Source of the DNA: Desulfobacteraceae bacterium
GTDB lineage: Bacteria > Desulfobacterota > Desulfobacteria > Desulfobacterales > Desulfosalsimonadaceae
Direction of reading: 5' to 3'
DNA: 64,000 nucleotides
Assembly (NCBI GenBank): GCA_003599885.1
Contig: QZKW01000089.1
Location: 232,948 to 296,947 of the forward strand
A model generated the notes under the pieces. The model did not search any database and had not been told where the DNA came from. It saw only the letters and a list, made by a program, of their open reading frames with translations. The translations under genes were made by a program, and so were the position numbers. Positions 25,787 through 34,977 of the stretch are shown here, piece after piece (position 1 is the stretch's first letter; each line of letters begins with the position of its first letter).

Positions 25787-27218
25787 CCTTGCATTGAGGC
25801 GGGGCGGAAGTGATCGGCCTTCTCTTTCCCGGACAGGATCGACGCAGCAGTCCCGGAAAAAGTCCGGAACCATTCGGTGGTTAGGGGGTATGGTGTTTCT
25901 TCTGCTGGCAGCACCCAAACTGAGAATAATGGTTGGGCCTGCGCCCTTATATATCATTGATGGCATCATTGCCCTTTTGCTGTTATCAGCAAACCGGATG
26001 CCCCCTGTGAATTGGTCTGTATTAAAACCATTTCCGACCCTTGTCTCCCTGTATCTGATATTTATTTACATTGGCGAGTTTCGGGGATTTATAATTTACG
26101 GAAGGTTGTCAGAATCTGTATACATGATCGGGGAATTTACGCTTGGCGTTTTTCTGTTTTTTATTGTCCCCCGTATAGTGAGGGATGCGGAGTCAATAGC
26201 CTTAGTGCTGAAAGCCATCGTAGCAGGCTTGTTATGCTGTTCCCTTGTCACCATCATGTATTCGCTTGCTCCGACGCGCCTGTTTGTGATGAACACCGTC
26301 TTGTCCTATAAATTTCTGGTTCCTGAAGCCGAAAGTCTGGCGCAACAAACATTGTATTACGGAGGCTTGACAGATGCGATGCGGGGACAGTCCCTGATTG
26401 GCACGTCTACCATTACTACCGGATTTCTGGGAACCATGTGGGCATTTACGTTTTTGGCCGCCAATTGGCCCGGAATTGATGGAAAATGGCGCACGATGGC
26501 GCATATCGCTTCCATTGCTACACCGATCGCTATGTTGATGACCTATGGCCGGGCAGCCTGGTTTACAGTAATCGTTATCGGTGTCATGTCGCTTATTTTT
26601 GGTTTCGTAAAAAGCCGGCGAAATGCCGTTATTTTGGTGATCGGCTTATTCATTGCGGTCTTCAAGTTCGGGTGGCAATCGGAATTGTTTATGGTGGATC
26701 GCGTCGTCAATAAAACGCAGATTACCTTGGCAGACCCCTATGGAGATGAAACCTTTTTACCACGATTATTGTCCTTCACCCAACCATTTTCGCATCTGTT
26801 GGAACATCCGCTCTGGCTGATTGCAGGAACTGGCAGGGTCGGTCAAAAACTTTCTAACCGGGGAGACTTAGTGGCTGAGCTCTATGATGCGGCCGGATTG
26901 CCCAAACATTCAGGCTTTGGCATGGCCTATTATTGTTACGGGTTATTGGCGGCGCTCACTCACACTTTAATCATGTGGAATGGATTTAAACTGATTTGGA
27001 AGCGCCTGCAGGCGATACCCCCAAAAGGAGTGCCGTTTTACAAAATAACCTGGCAGGCATTTCTGATGACATGGGTCGGCTTGATTTGTTGGTGGCTTCC
27101 GGGCCATGCCATGATCGGGGAAGCCCGCGGGGTGATCCTGTTTTTCTTTTATTATGGCTTTATGATGGCTTGTGATCAGCTACTGGCAGATCAGGTAGCT
27201 GAAGTGCCTCTGCGATGA
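25779..27218 (+). CDS. O-antigen polymerase/ligase-like membrane protein
   Basis: A polytopic inner-membrane protein of about 479 residues with ten or more hydrophobic segments (for example GGMVFLLLAAPKL and AVILVIGLFIAVFKFG). It carries a large outside loop between residues about 320 and 380, the layout of Wzy polymerases and WaaL ligases. Its neighbours make a Wzy role in the repeat-unit chain likely. The chosen ATG overlaps the previous gene by 8 bases, and the stop overlaps the next gene's start as ATGA. A second, different member of the superfamily is at 37668. Confidence 0.78.
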   Translation: MPNLALRRGGSDRPSLSRTGSTQQSRKKSGTIRWLGGMVFLLLAAPKLRIMVGPAPLYIIDGIIALLLLSANRMPPVNWSVLKPFPTLVSLYLIFIYIGEFRGFIIYGRLSESVYMIGEFTLGVFLFFIVPRIVRDAESIALVLKAIVAGLLCCSLVTIMYSLAPTRLFVMNTVLSYKFLVPEAESLAQQTLYYGGLTDAMRGQSLIGTSTITTGFLGTMWAFTFLAANWPGIDGKWRTMAHIASIATPIAMLMTYGRAAWFTVIVIGVMSLIFGFVKSRRNAVILVIGLFIAVFKFGWQSELFMVDRVVNKTQITLADPYGDETFLPRLLSFTQPFSHLLEHPLWLIAGTGRVGQKLSNRGDLVAELYDAAGLPKHSGFGMAYYCYGLLAALTHTLIMWNGFKLIWKRLQAIPPKGVPFYKITWQAFLMTWVGLICWWLPGHAMIGEARGVILFFFYYGFMMACDQLLADQVAEVPLR

Positions 27219-28144
27219 AAGCGATGGTCGTCATTTTGTTGTCAGATAAACGGTCCGGGTCGACCATGTTTGAGAATGAACTTTGCAATCACCCGGATAT
27301 TAATCATGTGGCATACTCTCCTCATTCCTATCGAGAGACACACCACTGGCTGAAAGCCGCATGCATGCTGAACATGCCGAAGCCGCTTTTTTACGGGAAT
27401 CGGGTATACCGGGGGTATGGGTCCCGAAAGGGCGCGCGGCAGTATATGATTGACTGTATTCGCGGGAATGTGCCTGATTTTGAAATACCCCGTGATGATG
27501 AAGCCTTGATTTTTGAAGGGTGGAACGCCATGTGCCGGAAGTACGCAAAGCCGGTTTTTTTTGAAAAATCACCCCAGCATCCGCATCACTGGGCCGCACT
27601 GGATTTAATGATGAAATGGGCGGAAACGGATGAATTTGACGTCCGCTTTATTGGATTGGTTCGAAATCCCATGGCGGTAATGTATTCTGCCTTTGAACTT
27701 TTTTCAACGGACCCGGTCGAAAGGCAGTTCGGATGGGCCCATTGTTACCGTAATATTCTGGCTGTAAAGGATATGGTCGGTAAAGACCGGTTTTATTTTA
27801 TCCGGTATGAGGATTTGATTGACCGGCCGAAGACAGTGTTCGGAGAAGTCTGTGAGTTTCTCGGGGTGGACCAGTGTGATACTTTGGGGGGACAAGTCCA
27901 TAAGGGTTCGGTTGCCCGATGGATAGCAGACCCGGCTTACACTCTGAAACTCCATGACAGTGTCGCTCGTGTTGCGAAGATTTTCGGCTATCAGGAAGAA
28001 GACCTCTATAATCCGCCAAAGCCTGGATTGACAAGAAATCAAACCCTCAACCGATATGTCCGGGGGAAGTTAAGGCTTGCAAAGTCAAGAATTTTTGATC
28101 AATTCATCAAACCGGTAATGTTGAATCTGTTTCACCGGAAATAG
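27215..28144 (+). CDS. Sulfotransferase-family protein
   Basis: A 309-residue enzyme using PAPS to sulfate a sugar. The 5'-phosphosulfate loop is LLSDKRSGSTMFENEL, the 3'-phosphate site is GLVRNPMAVMYSAFEL, and YFIRYEDLIDRPKTVFGEV is the usual late strand-helix. The coding region begins within the stop of the preceding gene (ATGA). A sulfated exopolysaccharide would be natural in a sulfate-reducing organism, which can make APS/PAPS, but that physiology is inferred. Confidence 0.85.
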   Translation: MKAMVVILLSDKRSGSTMFENELCNHPDINHVAYSPHSYRETHHWLKAACMLNMPKPLFYGNRVYRGYGSRKGARQYMIDCIRGNVPDFEIPRDDEALIFEGWNAMCRKYAKPVFFEKSPQHPHHWAALDLMMKWAETDEFDVRFIGLVRNPMAVMYSAFELFSTDPVERQFGWAHCYRNILAVKDMVGKDRFYFIRYEDLIDRPKTVFGEVCEFLGVDQCDTLGGQVHKGSVARWIADPAYTLKLHDSVARVAKIFGYQEEDLYNPPKPGLTRNQTLNRYVRGKLRLAKSRIFDQFIKPVMLNLFHRK

Positions 28145-28151
28145 GAACGCA

Positions 28152-29018
28152 ATGGCAATACATAAAATAGCCGAAGGGATCAGACTGACGCTGGGAGTCG
28201 TGGCAATCAGCCGGAATGAGGAAAAGGACCTGCCGGCGTTCATTTCACATCTGGAGCCATGGGTGGATGAAATCGTCGTGGTTGATGACGGATCAACCGA
28301 TCAAACCATCCGTATCCTTAATAAAGCCGGTCAGAAAGTGAGGTGTGTCGAACAGCGGATGGACCCTGAATTCGGTTTTGCCGGTCAAAGAAACCGGGGT
28401 ATAAAGGAAGCGCATTCCGACTGGCTCCTGCATATGGATATTGATGAGCGGGTGCCTCCCGCCCTGGCTGCGGAAATCCTTGCGGCTATTTTGGCTGGGC
28501 GGTTTGATGCCTACCGTTATCGCCGTCTGAATTTTTTTCTGCACAGGCCCATGAAGGCCGGCGGATTTCAGGATTGGAACAATCCGCAGCTTGCGCGAAG
28601 GGACTTTCATCATTTTGAGAATGCCATTCATGAGGCCTGTATTATTAAAAACGGTACCGGAACGATAGGGCAGCTGAATGAACGGATGTGGCACCTAAAT
28701 GATGAGACCTATCAAGAACGAATGGAAAAGAGCCTGGTTTATTGTCAGAACCAGGGCAACCGCTTGGCGGCAAAAGGAATAAGAATGAAATGGTATCATT
28801 TGTTGCTTTTACCGATGATGGAATTTTTAAGGAAATGGGTTCTGAAACGCGGATACCGGGACCGGACACCGGGGTTTTTGTTTGCCTTGCATGCCGGCAG
28901 CGCCATGTTCCGGGCCTGTGCGCTTGTCTGGGATGAGCAGAACCGGTTGAAAAGATCTGATTTGGAAAATCAACTCCACAAAATGTGGACATATCATGGG
29001 AATGATTCCGGAAGATAA
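28152..29018 (+). CDS. Glycosyltransferase family 2 (LPS-core WaaE/KdtX-like)
   Basis: A GT-A inverting transferase of 288 residues. LGVVAISRNEEKDLPAFI is the nucleotide-binding start, EIVVVDDGSTDQT the first Asp site, and LLHMDIDERVP the D-x-D metal site. The sequence FGFAGQRNRGI and the spacing are those of the WaaE subgroup, which often adds glucose or heptose. It overlaps the next gene by 23 bases. Confidence 0.87.
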   Translation: MAIHKIAEGIRLTLGVVAISRNEEKDLPAFISHLEPWVDEIVVVDDGSTDQTIRILNKAGQKVRCVEQRMDPEFGFAGQRNRGIKEAHSDWLLHMDIDERVPPALAAEILAAILAGRFDAYRYRRLNFFLHRPMKAGGFQDWNNPQLARRDFHHFENAIHEACIIKNGTGTIGQLNERMWHLNDETYQERMEKSLVYCQNQGNRLAAKGIRMKWYHLLLLPMMEFLRKWVLKRGYRDRTPGFLFALHAGSAMFRACALVWDEQNRLKRSDLENQLHKMWTYHGNDSGR

Positions 29019-30087
29019 AAATTTTTTGAAAGAGAGTCATGCGGATCATAAACGGATTACTGTGTCTGAAATGGGAAACAATTCAACAATACTGAGTCAA
29101 CGGGATTTTCTTCCGGGATGGGTTTCTGCCGTTGTCCCTACGCATAACCGTTCGGCCCTTTTGATAAATGCTCTGGAGAGTATCCGGAACCAGTCATATC
29201 GTCCCATTGAAATCGTGGTCGTGGATGACGGGTCCACTGATGATACGGCAGAGATATTCCATGAATGGGCGAACAGGCATGACAATCCTGAACTATTGAC
29301 TGCCCGGTTAATATGCGGCCAGTCAAACCAGGGGGCAAATACCGCCAGAAACCGGGGAATAGCCGAATCACGCGGAGAATTTATCGCTTTTCTGGATAGC
29401 GATGATCAATGGCTGCCGCAAAAACTGTCAAAGCAAATACCAATTTTGCAGCAAAATGAGGATATCGGTGGTGTCTATTGCGGAATGCGCAATATTGACC
29501 TGACAACTGGAGAAAAAGAAACGGACTCCCCCCGCGCCTATCCGGAAGGAGACCTGCTCCGGCAGCTTTTGATTCATGATGTCACGGAAGCTACCTCCGC
29601 CTGGGTAGTCAGGAAAGAATGTTTTTCCCGAGTGGGTAAATTTGATGTCTCACTGCCTGCCCGACAGGACTGGGATATGTGGATCCGGCTTTCAGAAAAA
29701 TACAGGATCGGCTGCGTTCCGGAAATCCTGGTCGAACAGGGCAATCATCCGGGGGAGAGGGTCCGGTCAAAAACACATCGGGAAATTGAGGCGCACCAGA
29801 CGATTTTTAATAAATATGCTTTTCTGAGGATCGGATTCCCTTTTTGGGTGAGTCTGCAAGCCCGTTCGGCAATGTACCGCCGTCGGGGACGCGTTTATTT
29901 TCATCGGGGGATTTCAGGTAAAAAGGCGTTTGTAATGTATTTGCTGGCCATACTTGTCTGGCCCTTTAATTTTGATTCATATGCAGCGTTTATAGGCATG
30001 ATATTATCCACTGAATTAAGACGAAAAATACGATCGAAATGGAATCGCGTATTCGGAAGAACCAGACTGGCGATCAAGACTCATTAA
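28996..30087 (+). CDS. Glycosyltransferase family 2
   Basis: A 363-residue GT-A enzyme. SAVVPTHNRSALLINALESI, IVVVDDGSTDDT and AFLDSDDQWLP (D-x-D) are the donor-site motifs, with WDMWIRLSEKY as the usual acceptor-side helix (R-x-x-R type ED). The start is uncertain: about 40 residues precede the family start, and a later in-frame ATG at 29071 is possible. A hydrophobic segment near the C-terminus (FVMYLLAILVWPFN) may bind the membrane. Confidence 0.85.
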   Translation: MGMIPEDKNFLKESHADHKRITVSEMGNNSTILSQRDFLPGWVSAVVPTHNRSALLINALESIRNQSYRPIEIVVVDDGSTDDTAEIFHEWANRHDNPELLTARLICGQSNQGANTARNRGIAESRGEFIAFLDSDDQWLPQKLSKQIPILQQNEDIGGVYCGMRNIDLTTGEKETDSPRAYPEGDLLRQLLIHDVTEATSAWVVRKECFSRVGKFDVSLPARQDWDMWIRLSEKYRIGCVPEILVEQGNHPGERVRSKTHREIEAHQTIFNKYAFLRIGFPFWVSLQARSAMYRRRGRVYFHRGISGKKAFVMYLLAILVWPFNFDSYAAFIGMILSTELRRKIRSKWNRVFGRTRLAIKTH

Positions 30088-30106
30088 TCAAAGGACAGAA
30101 TCAAGT

Positions 30107-30802
30107 ATGCGCCAAGGAACAAGAACCCGGCTGTTGCAGGTCATGGAAAACAGGTTGGGTGTAATTGACTTAAACTATTATAAAAAACTCAAAAGAATTG
30201 AAGAATTATCCGAAATGGTGGCGACCTATACAGATCCGGAAGATCGGATTTTAGACCTTTGCTCAGGAGCATTTCTGCTGGAATGCATTCTTGAAGATAA
30301 GGGTTACATTTTTTTAACAGCTGTGGATGTTGACGATAGGCTCTCTTCTTTGCACAAGCATTTCACTGAAGCCGGACTGTTAAAACATACAATTTTTCAT
30401 AAGCAGGAAATCACTGAATTCCAATCAGCAGAGTTATATTCGTTTATTACTCTTTATGATTGTGCCTATTATCCGGGAAACAATATCGTAAGTATGCTGC
30501 CTCAACTGCAAAAGTTGCTCAAAAATGGGGGGTGGATTTTTTTTGATGTGTACGATGAGTCAGTATATCGATCTATAAGATTTTTTTATAATCATTTCCG
30601 CAAGAAATATCGTAATAGAAAGATGTATAATCTTGATAAAGTAAATTGTGCTTTGATTAAAAATGGGTTTGAAATTATTAACGTGAATGTTGAACTTGGA
30701 ACAAAAAATATATTTTTCAAATTGTTTTTGACACTCATCTATAGGTTCACTGGACGAGCACTCGTGGTCAGGTACTTGGTTCGTAAAAATGGTGTCAATT
30801 AG
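30107..30802 (+). CDS. SAM-dependent methyltransferase-like protein
   Basis: A 231-residue class I methyltransferase-like protein. DRILDLCSGAFLLECIL replaces the usual G-x-G-x-G loop with a weaker SAM site, LTAVDVDDRL ends strand two with acidic residues, and KLLKNGGWIFFDVYDE is the late strand. The hydrophobic C-terminus suggests peripheral membrane binding. It is AT-richer than the earlier genes. The weak glycine loop leaves open a non-catalytic role. Confidence 0.65.
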   Translation: MRQGTRTRLLQVMENRLGVIDLNYYKKLKRIEELSEMVATYTDPEDRILDLCSGAFLLECILEDKGYIFLTAVDVDDRLSSLHKHFTEAGLLKHTIFHKQEITEFQSAELYSFITLYDCAYYPGNNIVSMLPQLQKLLKNGGWIFFDVYDESVYRSIRFFYNHFRKKYRNRKMYNLDKVNCALIKNGFEIINVNVELGTKNIFFKLFLTLIYRFTGRALVVRYLVRKNGVN

Positions 30803-30826
30803 AATTGATTCATGTAAAGTACTTTT

Positions 30827-31594
30827 ATGAAAGAAAATCATAAATTTATATTAACAAAATATTTATCTATTATATCCACCAAGGCAAAAATTCTGGACTA
30901 TGGCTGTGGAAAAGGAGCCCTCGTAGAGGAAGGCATCAGGCAAGGTTTAGACATTTATGGAGTTGAGGCCTTTTCGTATGGCGGCGGCGTAAAAATTAAA
31001 GAGTATTTGCAGGAAAGAGGGATTCTCGGCAATAAAATAAAAGAGCTGGAAGGGGATTTCATACCGTTCCCGGATCATCATTTTGATTTTATTGTTTCAA
31101 ACCAAGTGTTTGAGCATGTCAAAGATTTGGATAAATGTTTATCTGAAATTAACAGGGTGCTAAAGGATAATGGCCAATTATTATGCCTGTTTGCCTCAAA
31201 AGACGTCATACGGGAAGGTCATTGCGGGATTCTCTTTGCCCACAGAATACCCAGATCAACATTCCGTTTTTACTGGTTGGTGTTTTTCAGGTCATTGGGA
31301 TTCGGGAGATTAAAGAAAAGAAGAAGTGTCAGGGAATGGGCAGCATTCTTCAATGAGTGGCTGGTTGATTCAGTCAGCTATCGAAGCATGAATGAAATAA
31401 ATAAAACATTTAACCAGCATTTTGTTTCACGCATCCACATTGAAGATGATTATGTCACCTATCGATTGGAAAAAAAAAACAATCGATGGCTGGCTTATCT
31501 TTCAAAGGCTCATTCGATCAGATTCTTCACTCGGGCATTTTGCCGAAAATGGGGTGGTCTTGTTTTTATTTCGTATAAAAACAAAAAATTATGA
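30827..31594 (+). CDS. SAM-dependent methyltransferase
   Basis: A 255-residue class I methyltransferase. ILDYGCGKGALVEEGI is a good motif I, DFIPFPDHHFDFIVSNQVFE matches the Methyltransf_11 core, and INRVLKDNGQLLCLF follows. It probably methylates a sugar in the repeat unit or its lipid-linked intermediate. It comes 24 bases after the previous methyltransferase-like gene; the two are not obvious duplicates. Confidence 0.85.
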   Translation: MKENHKFILTKYLSIISTKAKILDYGCGKGALVEEGIRQGLDIYGVEAFSYGGGVKIKEYLQERGILGNKIKELEGDFIPFPDHHFDFIVSNQVFEHVKDLDKCLSEINRVLKDNGQLLCLFASKDVIREGHCGILFAHRIPRSTFRFYWLVFFRSLGFGRLKKRRSVREWAAFFNEWLVDSVSYRSMNEINKTFNQHFVSRIHIEDDYVTYRLEKKNNRWLAYLSKAHSIRFFTRAFCRKWGGLVFISYKNKKL

Positions 31595-31604
31595 AGGGGT
31601 ATCG

Positions 31605-32735
31605 TTGCATATAGCCTACTTTTCAAACCAGTTTGCTGACCGGGAAGGGCATGGTCTGGCCCGGTATTCCCATCAGCTTTATGCCTCTTTATGTAAAACC
31701 CGGCCGGAGATTAAGGTCATCCCGGTTGCCGCATGGAGCAGCCGTAATGCGGATGAGGTCAGTCAACTCCGGGAATCATATGAACTTCAACTGCTGCCGT
31801 GGGGAAGACGCTGGACGCCCCTGGCCTGGGCCTTTTTGGACAGACCGCCGGTCGAATATTGGCTTCGCTCTCCGGTGGATGTGGTTCATGCGGTCTCGCT
31901 CGGTTATCCAATTTCTACTCGCAAACCTTATGTGGTGACAGTTCACGATATTGGTCCATTGAGCCATCCTGAATTTTTTTCAAATACCCGCCCCTGGATA
32001 ATGAAAAAAAGCCTGAAGCAGGCCATCGACAAGGCGGATGCGATCATATGTGTTTCCAGATCAACGGCTGAAGAAGTCGAATCCTATACCGGTCTGAATT
32101 TGTCTGATCGTATTCAGGTAATTCATGAAGGGGTGACGCCGTTTTTTTTTGAAAAGACCCAAACGGGCTGTCTGGCAACGCTGATGGGTTTGCCGGCGCC
32201 CGGAACTCCATTCATTTTAGCTACAGGAAAAATAAGTCCCCGGAAAAATATAGCCCGGCTTATTCAGGCTTTATCAAAAGTTGCTGAAATCATCCCTCAT
32301 CATCTGGTTCTGGTCGGGGGCAGCGGCTGGGACATGGATGCGGTTTACAGGGAAACCAATAATCCGGCGGTTGCCGGCCGGGTTCATCAGATGGGCTACG
32401 TGACAGATGATCAACTCCGGGCTTTATATAATTCCGCCAGTCTATATATCCATCCGTCATTGTATGAGGGGTTCGGTCTGACGGTGCTGGAGGCAATGGC
32501 TGCCGGGTGCCCGGTTATCACATCGAATGTCTATTCCTTGCCTGAAGTTGCCGGTGACGCGGCTTTGCTGATTGATCCGTATAATGCGGACGAAATGGCA
32601 GAAGCGCTTAAGGCATTATGCACCAATGAATCTATGGCGGAGGAATTGCGCAGGCGGGGCTTGGAAAGGGCGGGGACCTTCACCTGGGGGAAGTGCGCCG
32701 AACAGGTGGCCGAAGTGTATCGCCGTGTTGCTTGA
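31605..32735 (+). CDS. Glycosyltransferase family 4
   Basis: A 376-residue GT-B enzyme. The family start HIAYFSNQFADREGHGLARY follows a TTG at 31605 with AAGGGG five bases upstream; the reading frame is open further back (31422), but that part overlaps the methyltransferase and is not similar to the family. Donor-site motifs: FILATGKISPRKNIARLIQA and HPSLYEGFGLTVLEAMAAGC (E-x7-E). It resembles mannosyltransferases of the B-type capsule group. Confidence 0.85.
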   Translation: MHIAYFSNQFADREGHGLARYSHQLYASLCKTRPEIKVIPVAAWSSRNADEVSQLRESYELQLLPWGRRWTPLAWAFLDRPPVEYWLRSPVDVVHAVSLGYPISTRKPYVVTVHDIGPLSHPEFFSNTRPWIMKKSLKQAIDKADAIICVSRSTAEEVESYTGLNLSDRIQVIHEGVTPFFFEKTQTGCLATLMGLPAPGTPFILATGKISPRKNIARLIQALSKVAEIIPHHLVLVGGSGWDMDAVYRETNNPAVAGRVHQMGYVTDDQLRALYNSASLYIHPSLYEGFGLTVLEAMAAGCPVITSNVYSLPEVAGDAALLIDPYNADEMAEALKALCTNESMAEELRRRGLERAGTFTWGKCAEQVAEVYRRVA

Positions 32736-32801
32736 AGCCGGTTCGCCAGATGGTTATTGGTATAGTGGGCTAATTATTCGTGGTCCTTTAGAAACTGAGA
32801 C

Positions 32802-33797
32802 ATGATTCCAGACGAAAGTATTTTTATTGTATCTCTTGATTTTGAGCTCTATTGGGGAGTCAGAGATAAACGGACAATCCGGGATTACAAAAGTAATCTT
32901 AAGGGAACCGGAAAGGCCATTGAAGAAATCCTGGCAGCTTTTCGGGAATATGATATCCATGCAACATGGGCAACGGTCGGTTTTCTTTTTTATAAAGATG
33001 AAAACAGTTTAAAAAAAAGCTATCCCGCCAAGCTGCCGCAATATGAGAATCAGTCATTATCTCCCTATCAATATATAAATGAATCCCGAAAGCTTGAAGC
33101 GCAATATCATTTTGCGCCGGGCCTGATTGACCGGATCCGTGAATGTCCCCATCAGGAAATTGGCACTCACACCTTTTCTCATTATCATTGCCTGGAAAAT
33201 TCACACACCCTGGACGCTTTTCGGCTGGATTTATCCGCCGCATTAAAGGCGGGAGAATCGACCGGGTTAAAGATGAAAAGTTTTGTGTTCCCGCGAAATC
33301 AACTAAACAAGGACATTATTCCGATTTTGAAAGAACTGGGAATAACGGCTTACAGGGGAAATGAGCGAAACTGGTCATATACGTCTGCCGGCAATAGAGA
33401 ATATAATACGATTCTCCGAAGGTCATTCCGGCTGCTGGATGCTTATCTGAATTTATCCGGTCACCATACTTACCCCATCGATGAGGTTGCAAGGGAGAAA
33501 CCATACAACATGCCTTCCAGCCGGTTTTTAAGGCCATATTCCAAAAAATTATCATTCTTTGAGCCGTTACGGTTGAAGCGAATCAAAAGGGCAATGACTT
33601 ATGCTGCGCAAAAGAAGACCATCTTTCATCTGTGGTGGCATCCGCACAATTTCGGCTCCAATACAGTTCAAAGTATCTGTTTTTTAAAAAAAATATTAAA
33701 TCATTACAGAATATTAAAGAAAAAATACGGCATGCAGTCTCTGAATATGGGGCAGGTGTCCGATCTTTTAGATAAGGCAAGGAAAAACGGTGCTTAA
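32802..33797 (+). CDS. Polysaccharide deacetylase family protein (NodB/CE4-like)
   Basis: A 331-residue carbohydrate esterase-like protein. FIVSLDFELYWG supplies the first Asp (position of the catalytic-pair aspartates), GTHTFSHYHC the zinc-binding His pair (H-x3-H-like), and HLWWHPHNFG the late His. These motifs follow the NodB fold in order. It has no signal peptide, so it would act in the cytoplasm, perhaps on a lipid-linked N-acetyl sugar. Such proteins often sit in polysaccharide loci beside glycosyltransferases, as here. Its end overlaps the next gene by 8 bases. Confidence 0.82.
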   Translation: MIPDESIFIVSLDFELYWGVRDKRTIRDYKSNLKGTGKAIEEILAAFREYDIHATWATVGFLFYKDENSLKKSYPAKLPQYENQSLSPYQYINESRKLEAQYHFAPGLIDRIRECPHQEIGTHTFSHYHCLENSHTLDAFRLDLSAALKAGESTGLKMKSFVFPRNQLNKDIIPILKELGITAYRGNERNWSYTSAGNREYNTILRRSFRLLDAYLNLSGHHTYPIDEVAREKPYNMPSSRFLRPYSKKLSFFEPLRLKRIKRAMTYAAQKKTIFHLWWHPHNFGSNTVQSICFLKKILNHYRILKKKYGMQSLNMGQVSDLLDKARKNGA

Positions 33798-34971
33798 GAT
33801 ATGTGTGCTGATCAATTCGCTGACGCTTGGTGGCGCGGAAAGGCTGGCAGTAGACCTTTATGAAGAATATAAACAAAAAGGTATCCATGTTATTTTCGTA
33901 TGCCTTGAAAAAAACAATTTTTACAACATCAGAAGCGGAAAAGTCTATTACCTTTCAGACCAAACCGGCAATGATGAAGGCCTGTTTAAGAAATTATTGT
34001 ATCTGTTCATATCTGCCATAAGGTTAAAGAAATTATTAAAAAAACATGAAATCACGATGGTTCAGAGCCATATTTACAGAGCCAATTATGTCAACGTGAT
34101 TGCGAAACTGCTTGGCTCGCATCACAAAACCCAGCTTGTAAACCACGGGATCGTCAGCCGCTATAAAACCGAAAATCTGGCGGGATGGGTCAACCTGTGG
34201 TTAATCAAATTACTTTACAAAAAATCGGATCAGTTGATTTTTCCTTCAAACGGAATGATGCAAGACCTGAAAAAATGGGGTGAATTTAAAAATGATATGA
34301 TTGTCATTAACAATCCGTTTGATGTGGAAGGAATTCTTAATCTTAAGGATGCGTCAATAAATCCGGAAGACTTTGTTTTTGATCAAAACAAGAAATACCT
34401 GGTCGCCGCCGGCCGGCTGGAAAAAGTCAAATGCTTTCCGGATATTATCTCAGCAGTCGGCTTGCTGAAAAAAAACGGTTTTGATATTGAATTGATAATT
34501 CTCGGTGATGGCCCGGAAAGAGCAAATATCCAGGCATTGATTAGCTATTTGAATCTGCAGGGGAATGTTCATTTACTGGGCAGGGTGGGAAACCCGTTTA
34601 AATATATCACCCGGTCGGATATTTTGATATCCGCATCAGAATATGAAGGGTTTTCCAATGTTATTGTTGAGGCATTTATAGTTGGAACGGCCGTTATTTC
34701 AACGGATTGTGAAAGCGGCCCGCGGGAGATTCTGGCGCCCGAAACCGATGCGCGGATTAAATTAAAACCAAATGAGATTGAAAACGCGCAATTCGGGGTG
34801 CTGGTGCCGGTGAATGATCCTGAAACGTTGGCTAAAGCAGTGAAAGCTTTGCTGGAAGATCAAGACCGGCTTGCCTGGTATTCAAAAAATGGAATTTCCC
34901 GGGCGAAAGAGTTTGACAAATCAGTGATCTCTGAGAAGTATATCAAGAGTTTTAATGCATTGCTGGAATAA
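33790..34971 (+). CDS. Glycosyltransferase family 4
   Basis: A 393-residue GT-B enzyme starting with GTG inside the preceding gene. ICVLINSLTLGGAERLAVDL is the family start; YLVAAGRLEKVKCFPDII and SASEYEGFSNVIVEAFIVGT form the donor site. The C-terminal tail carries the usual helix that crosses back. It is one of three adjacent family 4 enzymes in this stretch. Confidence 0.87.
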   Translation: MLKICVLINSLTLGGAERLAVDLYEEYKQKGIHVIFVCLEKNNFYNIRSGKVYYLSDQTGNDEGLFKKLLYLFISAIRLKKLLKKHEITMVQSHIYRANYVNVIAKLLGSHHKTQLVNHGIVSRYKTENLAGWVNLWLIKLLYKKSDQLIFPSNGMMQDLKKWGEFKNDMIVINNPFDVEGILNLKDASINPEDFVFDQNKKYLVAAGRLEKVKCFPDIISAVGLLKKNGFDIELIILGDGPERANIQALISYLNLQGNVHLLGRVGNPFKYITRSDILISASEYEGFSNVIVEAFIVGTAVISTDCESGPREILAPETDARIKLKPNEIENAQFGVLVPVNDPETLAKAVKALLEDQDRLAWYSKNGISRAKEFDKSVISEKYIKSFNALLE

Positions 34972-34977
34972 TCGCCT